NCBI GenBank assembly: GCA_019412865.1
Contig: DXOJ01000657.1
Span: forward strand, 1-8,363
Reading direction: 5' to 3'
Source of the DNA: Bacteroides sp.
GTDB lineage: Bacteria; Bacteroidota; Bacteroidia; Bacteroidales; Bacteroidaceae
Length of the DNA: 8,363 nucleotides
Shown here: positions 1 through 5,638 of the stretch, piece after piece
Position numbering within the stretch: the stretch's first letter is position 1
Layout of the letters: each line of letters starts with the position of its first letter
Notes under the pieces: generated by a model
The model's input: only the letters and a program-made list of their open reading frames with translations
Told to the model about the DNA's origin: nothing
Databases searched by the model: none
Program-made: the position numbers and the translations under genes

Positions 1-6
1 AGTCTA

Positions 7-14
7 CAAAGTTA
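7..14 (-). promoter_or_regulatory. Possible Bacteroides -7 promoter box reading out of the window
   Basis: The minus strand reads TAACTTTG, which fits the Bacteroides -7 consensus TAnnTTTG. It lies beyond the probable terminator and points left, as a promoter for the next gene would. No TTTG -33 element is found at the expected spacing of about 19 bases, and a chance match in a region of this size is a few percent likely. The rest of bases 1-76 shows no gene or RNA. Confidence 0.22.
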
Positions 15-76
15 CATGATTATTTCTCACTGACCGCATAAAGACGAAAAAAACAGTAGCATGGCTCATTTACGAT

Positions 77-116
77 AGCCCCCGTACAATGACTTTCGGG
101 TCATCATACGAGGGCT
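77..116 (-). terminator. Strong hairpin after the last gene, probable operon 3' end
   Basis: On the minus strand this 40-base stretch folds into an uninterrupted 17-bp stem with a 6-base CCGAAA loop. It starts 8 bases after the TAA of the GH18-like gene. Three of the pairs are G-U wobbles, which become A-C mismatches on the plus strand, so the full structure exists only in the operon's own RNA. A run of seven U (plus-strand A at 47-53) follows 23 bases later, which is too far for a textbook intrinsic terminator. It may be a terminator with a detached tract, or a 3'-end stabilising stem left after processing. Confidence 0.7.
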
Positions 117-124
117 TCCGGATA

Positions 125-1771
125 TTACCAGTCTTTCTTAAACGCATAATAATCTGCTGCCGCCTTTCTAGTTTCCATATTGGAACTCCACATATAGGAA
201 CCGTCACCTATCATTTCCGGGTCGGGATTCATATCATACAGCATCATGGTGGCATACATCATTGTACCCACTACCACGCCTTCTTTTCCATAATCCATAT
301 ATGGCATATCACCAAAAACATAGAATTTATTGTTGATCACCGTTTCTCCGTCGCACAACATCATCAACTTTTCATCGACTTCCATCATCTCATCTTCAGG
401 CAATTCCATCATTTCCGGTATAAAGACCGAGGCATACTTTTCCATCGGTATGCCAAGTATCGGTTTCAATTCTGCATCTGCGGCATAAGGATTCAAAAAG
501 TCGGTGAGCGAGCTCCAAGCATAATCCAGATAGTCTCCGCCACGTATCCCTGCCTGTTCCTCACAAAGAGACTGAGTCGTTTCACGGGTATCGACCATCG
601 TCAACAATTTGTCGGGCATGCCCGTTTTCAATGCTTTTATCAACTTAGCATACGAGGTATCGTTGACAGGGGATGCTCCTTCCTTTTCGTAGCCGGCTCC
701 TTCATCCCACAAGTTCACCCCGTCCAGTTTGAAAGTGGCGACAGCGGCCTTCACCTGTGCGACAAAGTCATTGATCTGACCATCCGACAGATTGGCAAAT
801 CCCAGACCGGTACCTCCACCTTTGATTACCAGACAGACTTTCATTCCGGTCTGCCTCAACGGCTGAAGATAGCGTGCATTGTTTTTCAGGACATGCTCCA
901 TATCCAGCGTATACGTCAGCATGGCACGTCCTTGCGTCTGTGTCAGAAAAGCTGTGCGGACGTTTACTATATCTATGGTAGGACATCGCAGTACCAATTC
1001 TTCTGTCCACGGGTTAAAATAGAACTTGCTCACTGTAGATATATACTGGTCGGCTATCAGTGGATTCATGACTTCCGTATCTACATAAGCAACAGCCAAA
1101 AACTGCTTTCCTTCACGTGACGGAGGCACGATCGCAGAAATGATATATTCTACCTTTCCATACATTTCACCTGTCGCTACATCCGTAGCAAAAAATGGGA
1201 ACAAGACATCCTCTCGCCCGAGATTTTCATTTTTAAAAAGGAGTTTAACTTTCGCAGACTGACGTTCACCGGCAGCAATAGTCACAGTCGTCTCACGCCC
1301 TCCGTTTATCAGGAAGTTATCGGCCAAAGGAATGGATATTCCCTCTATCGGATCGACAGCGTTGGCGGATACCGTCATATTATGCTCTTTCTTGAAGTCT
1401 ATTACATACTGCATGGCATACGGCGATACATATCCGCCTTCGTCCGGTTCCAGATAACGTTCATCCATTGCGATTTTCAGTGTCAGATCCTTTTCTGCCG
1501 GCTTGCTCAAAACAAAACAGACTTCATCTTCGACTCCTGCATCGGTCATACCTCGATTTTCTTGTTCCGAACTCCCTGCTATAAGTTGTATGATCGCATT
1601 TCCCGGCGAAGTGGTACTATTAAAATACCCCAAACTTGTTACAGTTTCTTCCGGCACGGTCGACTTGTCGTGTCCGACATCGGGATTAAGCAGTGCAGCG
1701 TCTTCCTCACAAGCGGTCATCACCGACAGAAGTAACATTCCGACTCCTATATATGATAATATTCGTTTCAT
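125..1771 (-). CDS. DUF1735 + Endo H/F-type GH18-like lipoprotein with altered catalytic motif
   Basis: Related to surface endo-beta-N-acetylglucosaminidases that cut the chitobiose core of N-glycans (BT3987 type), but possibly not catalytic. The signal peptide ends in MTAC (Cys21), followed by EED. Residues about 47-213 form a DUF1735 module, as in the preceding gene. Residues about 220-548 form a GH18 barrel: QFLAVAYVDTEVMNPL (223-238), MKVCLVIKGGGTGLGFANLS (310-329), FKLDGVNLWDEGAGYEKEG (347-365), MPDKLLTMVDT (385-395), YLDYAWSS (414-421), PILGIPME (437-444). This aligns closely with Endo H as I recall it (KVLLSVLGNHQGAGFANF, then LDGVDFDDEY). At the DxxDxDxE site, Asp350 and the acid Glu357 remain, but Asp353 is Asn and the oxazoline-stabilising Asp is Trp355. 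NPYY after YAW in Endo H is also replaced, by SSLT. A lectin-like role or unusual activity both fit. It starts 21 bases after the LamG gene, in an AT-rich gap without a Shine-Dalgarno, and is last in the operon. Confidence 0.9.
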   Translation of the reverse strand: MKRILSYIGVGMLLLSVMTACEEDAALLNPDVGHDKSTVPEETVTSLGYFNSTTSPGNAIIQLIAGSSEQENRGMTDAGVEDEVCFVLSKPAEKDLTLKIAMDERYLEPDEGGYVSPYAMQYVIDFKKEHNMTVSANAVDPIEGISIPLADNFLINGGRETTVTIAAGERQSAKVKLLFKNENLGREDVLFPFFATDVATGEMYGKVEYIISAIVPPSREGKQFLAVAYVDTEVMNPLIADQYISTVSKFYFNPWTEELVLRCPTIDIVNVRTAFLTQTQGRAMLTYTLDMEHVLKNNARYLQPLRQTGMKVCLVIKGGGTGLGFANLSDGQINDFVAQVKAAVATFKLDGVNLWDEGAGYEKEGASPVNDTSYAKLIKALKTGMPDKLLTMVDTRETTQSLCEEQAGIRGGDYLDYAWSSLTDFLNPYAADAELKPILGIPMEKYASVFIPEMMELPEDEMMEVDEKLMMLCDGETVINNKFYVFGDMPYMDYGKEGVVVGTMMYATMMLYDMNPDPEMIGDGSYMWSSNMETRKAAADYYAFKKDW

Positions 1772-1792
1772 AATTATGTTGAGTTAATTAGG

Positions 1793-3082
1793 TTATTGTT
1801 CTTGATTCACTTTAGGCACTTCGATTCCGCTAGGCCATAGTTCCGCATCGGTCTTGGGATATGTCTCCACGTGCGTTGCATCTTTCCAGTAAGGAATCAC
1901 TTTCGCATCATTTCCGTTGCCTGTACGGTCGGCAATGGTCATTCCCGTGCCTTCGTCAAACTTCCAGTATGCACACAGGTTCGCTTCGGACTGCGGTTCG
2001 GGAATATCATACATATTCTTGTAGATTTCCTCCTGTGTCCGTGCTACCTTCCAGATACGGGCTTCGCAGATTTCTCCGTCCAAATGACGGCTCGGATCAC
2101 TCGACTCTCCGTAAGAACGTCCGAAGTAGAAATTGAAATCACCTCCGTTACCAAATTCATTATCCGCTGCTTTATCTCCCAGATTAAGAGTGGTCAGGTC
2201 GGACTTTCCATGATTGTTATCTATGTGCTGTAACTGTCCGTTTACATAGAAACAGATGGTCTTTGCTGCCAAATCCCATGTCAGGGCTATGTGATACCAT
2301 TCTCCGGCCGTCAGTTGTTTGCGCTTGTCCTCACCGGGGAATTTGCCTACCGGCGTCTGCACTTGCAGCTGCTGGCGCGGGAAACTGGAATCACCAAAAC
2401 GCATACATAAATATTGTTCGATTCCCATAATAGAGGAAATCTCTTTCTCAAACTGATTGACCCGAACGATTACTTCCATCGTAATAGCAGTCATATTATT
2501 TACCACATCGGCTGTCGGACTCCCCTTGTCGAATCCGGGAACAGCCACATATACATTTTTCAGATTGATGGCAGTAGTAATGGCACTCGACCGCCGGACC
2601 AGATAGTACATAGTACGAGAGCCGTTCATCAGTCCTACTTCATTCACTCCTTCGATAGTCAACGGACAAATATAGGTCGCGTCAATTTCCAGTTCATCCA
2701 GTCCGGTGAATTGAATAGCCGCTTCCGATGAAGTCGTTTTTCCTGCCGGAATGGTGACGGCTTCTGCTGTCAGCTTATAATGCCTGGCGGGCAATACTTC
2801 ATACTGAGTATCATTCTTTGCATTGTACGCATCTGCCAGAGAAGGGTTTATCTGTAAGCGGACGGTTACGTCCACCCCAACCGGATAAGTCAGCTTGGCG
2901 GTAAACTTCTTGGTCTGCTCCGTCACTCTCCGGTTGAAAGTGAACGATTCTACATTACGAATCTCAGCCACACTAAGATATGCAGAATTATCAAACGGGG
3001 AATGATCACTATAATCCGTATTATCGCAGGCGGTAAAGAGCATTGTCCATACACAGCCTGTCAGTAAAAAGAATTTTCTCAT
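1793..3082 (-). CDS. DUF1735 + LamG (concanavalin-like) surface lipoprotein, probable glycan-binding protein
   Basis: Probable surface glycan-binding protein of the PUL. The signal peptide ends in lipobox FTAC (Cys19), followed by DNTDYSD. Residues about 33-164 are a DUF1735 module (PF08522, BT_3987-like N-terminal domain) with the pattern TAKLTYPVGVDVTVRLQI, then YEVLPARHYKLTAEAVTIPA. Residues about 172-400 are a LamG/Laminin_G_3 beta-sandwich, shown by GEWYHIALTWD (260-270), ICFYVNGQLQ (276-285), LDGEICEARIWKVARTQEEI (334-353) and LCAYWKFDEGTGMTIADRTG (369-388). No hydrolase motif is seen, so a binding role is most likely; a few LamG-fold proteins are enzymes, and that is not excluded. Its start is the only one here with a strong Shine-Dalgarno, 5 bases upstream. 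It lies 15 bases after the previous stop. The architecture resembles B. thetaiotaomicron BT3986 as I remember it. Confidence 0.9.
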   Translation of the reverse strand: MRKFFLLTGCVWTMLFTACDNTDYSDHSPFDNSAYLSVAEIRNVESFTFNRRVTEQTKKFTAKLTYPVGVDVTVRLQINPSLADAYNAKNDTQYEVLPARHYKLTAEAVTIPAGKTTSSEAAIQFTGLDELEIDATYICPLTIEGVNEVGLMNGSRTMYYLVRRSSAITTAINLKNVYVAVPGFDKGSPTADVVNNMTAITMEVIVRVNQFEKEISSIMGIEQYLCMRFGDSSFPRQQLQVQTPVGKFPGEDKRKQLTAGEWYHIALTWDLAAKTICFYVNGQLQHIDNNHGKSDLTTLNLGDKAADNEFGNGGDFNFYFGRSYGESSDPSRHLDGEICEARIWKVARTQEEIYKNMYDIPEPQSEANLCAYWKFDEGTGMTIADRTGNGNDAKVIPYWKDATHVETYPKTDAELWPSGIEVPKVNQEQ

Positions 3083-3087
3083 TGTTT

Positions 3088-3094
3088 CCTCCTT
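3088..3094 (-). promoter_or_regulatory. Perfect Shine-Dalgarno before the LamG lipoprotein gene
   Basis: The minus strand reads AAGGAGG, then AAACA, then ATG, a perfect anti-16S match with a 5-base spacer, inside the 15-base gap after the previous stop. The other three starts visible in this window have no such sequence, as is usual in Bacteroidota, where the anti-Shine-Dalgarno is generally unused. The sequence also confirms the start chosen at 3082. Confidence 0.7.
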
Positions 3095-3097
3095 ACT

Positions 3098-3991
3098 TTA
3101 TTTACCCTTTGCGGGGTTCAGCTGCCGAATAAGCCCGCGGGTTTGTTTATAAATAATGTCACTGTTATAATAGTCAGTACCTACATCGTAGATACCCACT
3201 CCCGCCAGTGGTCCTGCATTTTGGGCAAAATATGCCGCCCGATTCAGAGAAGAATGAACTGTCTTGTCATTGTCGGTCACTGTACGCCCGTGTACACTTC
3301 CCAACATCAGACGTTCGGCGCTTACTCCCCAGTTCAAAGCATGATTGATGGCCATTTCCAGATCATAATCATCGGCGGCTGCGGAAACATCGACGATATA
3401 GTAATCGAATACGCTGCGCTGTGCTTCGGACACCAGCAACGGAGTTCCTTCGAATATCAGCAGGCAGTCTGTCTGCCCCAAAGCATCCGCCAATGTTTTC
3501 ACCACAGACTCATCTACGGAAGATGCGGAAGCTAATGCCACACCGTCAAACGTTCCGGCACGTACGGCATCAATGGCAGCAGAGAGAGCAGCGTTCAGCC
3601 CTTCGGCAGCCGAAGCGTCAACATAATACAGTACCCGTGTTCCGTAGTCAGTACGTACCAGTTTCATATCTTCACGGTCGAACCCGGAAAGACGGCCGGC
3701 ATTGCGCATGGATACCAGATCGATACTGTCCGGCAACGCACGCAGGAAGTCTTTCTCACTGGACGATACTTCCGGCGCATTGTCCAGCCGTGCATAGACC
3801 AGTGCGTGCTTGGCGGCCTTATACGCCCGCAGCTTCTGGGTATAAGCGGCATATTGCTCCGGATTCTGTTCCTTGAACCCGTTTATCTCACTATCATGAA
3901 TTTCCATCTCCGTCCAGTCATCGCAACTGACAGGAACCATCAACAGAAAGACAGACAGTAAACACAGATTTAATATTGGTTTATATTTCAT
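3098..3991 (-). CDS. Small surface lipoprotein with degenerate GH18-like (BT1044-like) TIM barrel; probable glycan-binding protein
   Basis: Likely a surface glycan-binding lipoprotein. The signal peptide ends in the lipobox PVSC (Cys23), followed by acidic DDWTEME. The body fits a GH18-type barrel of the putative family PF16141 (BT1044-like, recalled, not searched). Candidate strands are HALVYARLDN (62-71), SIDLVSMRN (89-97), TRVLYYVDAS (118-127), FDGVALASA (148-156), CLLIFEG (176-182), FDYYIVDVS (195-203), RLMLGSVHG (227-235) and GVGIYDVGTDYYN (264-276). At the usual DxxDxDxE site it reads DGVALASA (149-156), so the DxD part and the catalytic Glu are gone and hydrolysis is unlikely. At 297 residues it is shorter than the 350-400 I recall for relatives, mainly between strands 3 and 4, and residues 125-172 are very Ala-rich. 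It starts 37 bases after the SusD stop, without a Shine-Dalgarno. The third-in-operon position is typical of surface glycan-binding proteins. The fold is inferred from sequence pattern, not from a structure search. Confidence 0.8.
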   Translation of the reverse strand: MKYKPILNLCLLSVFLLMVPVSCDDWTEMEIHDSEINGFKEQNPEQYAAYTQKLRAYKAAKHALVYARLDNAPEVSSSEKDFLRALPDSIDLVSMRNAGRLSGFDREDMKLVRTDYGTRVLYYVDASAAEGLNAALSAAIDAVRAGTFDGVALASASSVDESVVKTLADALGQTDCLLIFEGTPLLVSEAQRSVFDYYIVDVSAAADDYDLEMAINHALNWGVSAERLMLGSVHGRTVTDNDKTVHSSLNRAAYFAQNAGPLAGVGIYDVGTDYYNSDIIYKQTRGLIRQLNPAKGK

Positions 3992-4028
3992 AATCTCATT
4001 GATTTAAGAGGTTCTATAAAGTTCATTA

Positions 4029-5633
4029 TTAATTCCCCGAATGATTTTTCACGTCCCACCAAAGCCGTGTTCCGGCAGCATCGGGTCCGTTCAGCATTTG
4101 TACGGCTTGTCCGATGTAGGTCGGATTCGAGTTATACTCATCGGCCGGGAAAGGCAGACGGCGGGGGCCTATAGTTACGTTAACACTGTTGTTGGGGTCT
4201 TTATTTTCCACCACAGGCAGCAGTTTGGGATAACCCGTACGACGGTGCTCAGCCCATGCTTCCACTCCGAGCGGAAAGATGGCAATCCACTTCTGAGTGA
4301 TAATACGTTCCAGATTCTTTTCAAAGTTAGCGGCACCCGGTTCCCAGGCTATAGTAATAGTGCTTACGGCATCATGGCTGTATTCTCCCATCGGATCTAC
4401 ATAGTCAGCGGGAACTTTCTCATCATCTTTCACATACGCATCGGCTCCCGACGCTTTGCGCTCGTCAAATGATAAGGAGACTGCTTTCTCGTACAACGCC
4501 TGCGCTTCTCCGCCCATTGCCCAGCCACGTAATGCGCCTTCGGCACGGAGGAAAGTCACTTCGGCAGCATTCATCCACAGATAAGGGTCGGTGCTGCTGA
4601 TGATCTGTTTGGAGTAAAGGTTAATCATATCATCTTTCTTTTTGGTGAAGATGCCGATGCGTACTCCATAGAAATCGTACACGTCCACCTTCTCGCCCTC
4701 CTGATCGACCGTTTGCACGCCCTTGACAAGCATCTTGTCCAGTCGGGGATCGTCGTAGCCTTTCATAATGGATACGAGGTCGGCACTGATACGGTAGTCA
4801 CTCCAGTTATTGAACAGCAATTCGGAGCGATTCTCTGCCACGTGCAGCGCTGCATTATCATCGTTCGATTCTATGACGCCGGCGGCTACGGCAGCTTCTG
4901 CCACACGCTGCGCTTCCGCAGGTTTCACGTAGCTCATCCGCATGGCGATGCGCAGCTGCATGGAGTGCACGAATCTGCGCCATTTCGTTATATTTCCGTA
5001 GTAAAGGTCTTCCAGCTTGCGGAAAGCTTCGGACGAAAGGTCTTTATTTTCTTCCAGCACTTTGTCCGCTTCTTCGAGTTCTTTCAGCATCTGCGTGTAC
5101 ACCTGTTCCTGCGAATCGTAGGCTACCGCAAGGTCTTCACCTGAGTTATCATCACTCATCATGTTGGAGTAAGGAATCGGACCGTACATATCCGTCACCC
5201 GGTGCATGATACATACGCGAAGTACTTTTCCGAAAGCCAGCGCCACGGGGTCGTCCGTCTTGTTCAGCATATCGCGGTATTGCGGATACATCTCCGTGAT
5301 AGGGTCGGCAAAAGGAGATTTGAGCCATCCCTGTTCGGGGTTGAAGGTCGAAAACTTCATCACCCAAGTATCTACGATGCCTTCCAGATAACCTCCGTAG
5401 GCTCCTCCTGCCATCGCATCCATAAATTGGTACAGGTGTTCACGGGTCGGGATCACCAGTCCCTGCATTCCTCTCAGTGTAGCGCCGACGATATGGTTCT
5501 CTCGCTGCATCTCTTCCGCATCCGCCTCGTATATGCTACGATTGATTTCACTGTCGAAACAGCCGCCCAAAGGCAGCATAAATACCGAAAGGATCATTAT
5601 TTGAAAGTAATATATTCGTTTCATGCCAATCAT
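4029..5633 (-). CDS. SusD/RagB-family surface glycan-binding lipoprotein
   Basis: Glycan-binding lid of the SusCD importer, on the cell surface. The 534 residues begin with a hydrophobic signal peptide and a lipobox, LGGC, with Cys25 as the lipidation site. FDSE follows, an acidic stretch of the kind linked to surface export in Bacteroidota. Family features are a helical TPR-like core with VCIMHRVTDMYGPIPYS (residues 140-156), WMNAAEVTFLRAEGALRGWA (353-372), QKWIAIFPLGVEAWAEHRRT (447-466) and the C-terminal RRLPFPADEYNSNP (491-504). This resembles the SusD-like subgroup of PF12741/PF12771 more than SusD itself; the exact Pfam model was not tested. The first ATG leaves 5 bases after the SusC stop. 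A second in-frame ATG at 5624 gives MKRIYYF, a more typical signal-peptide start, with a 14-base gap. Neither has a Shine-Dalgarno sequence. The tight spacing supports co-translation with SusC. Confidence 0.96.
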   Translation of the reverse strand: MIGMKRIYYFQIMILSVFMLPLGGCFDSEINRSIYEADAEEMQRENHIVGATLRGMQGLVIPTREHLYQFMDAMAGGAYGGYLEGIVDTWVMKFSTFNPEQGWLKSPFADPITEMYPQYRDMLNKTDDPVALAFGKVLRVCIMHRVTDMYGPIPYSNMMSDDNSGEDLAVAYDSQEQVYTQMLKELEEADKVLEENKDLSSEAFRKLEDLYYGNITKWRRFVHSMQLRIAMRMSYVKPAEAQRVAEAAVAAGVIESNDDNAALHVAENRSELLFNNWSDYRISADLVSIMKGYDDPRLDKMLVKGVQTVDQEGEKVDVYDFYGVRIGIFTKKKDDMINLYSKQIISSTDPYLWMNAAEVTFLRAEGALRGWAMGGEAQALYEKAVSLSFDERKASGADAYVKDDEKVPADYVDPMGEYSHDAVSTITIAWEPGAANFEKNLERIITQKWIAIFPLGVEAWAEHRRTGYPKLLPVVENKDPNNSVNVTIGPRRLPFPADEYNSNPTYIGQAVQMLNGPDAAGTRLWWDVKNHSGN

Positions 5634-5638
5634 AGTAT

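Noticed and set aside
89..1120. Long open frame on the plus strand (343 codons) opposite the GH18-like gene
   Set aside because: The translation is rich in His, Ile, Phe and Cys, with no domain or signal peptide. It lies entirely antisense to a well-supported gene and looks like a codon-usage shadow.
125..1771. GH18-like gene as a pseudogene
   Set aside because: The frame is intact over 548 codons with signal peptide and both domains complete. Only the active-site residues are changed, which points to repurposing, not decay.
3992..4028. 37-base gap as a site for an internal promoter or terminator
   Set aside because: No TAnnTTTG box, no convincing stem and no T-run is visible; it is plain AT-rich operon spacing.
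5622..5633. Possible longer upstream regulatory region between SusC and SusD genes
   Set aside because: Only 5 or 14 bases separate stop and start depending on which ATG is used. There is no room for a promoter or attenuator.
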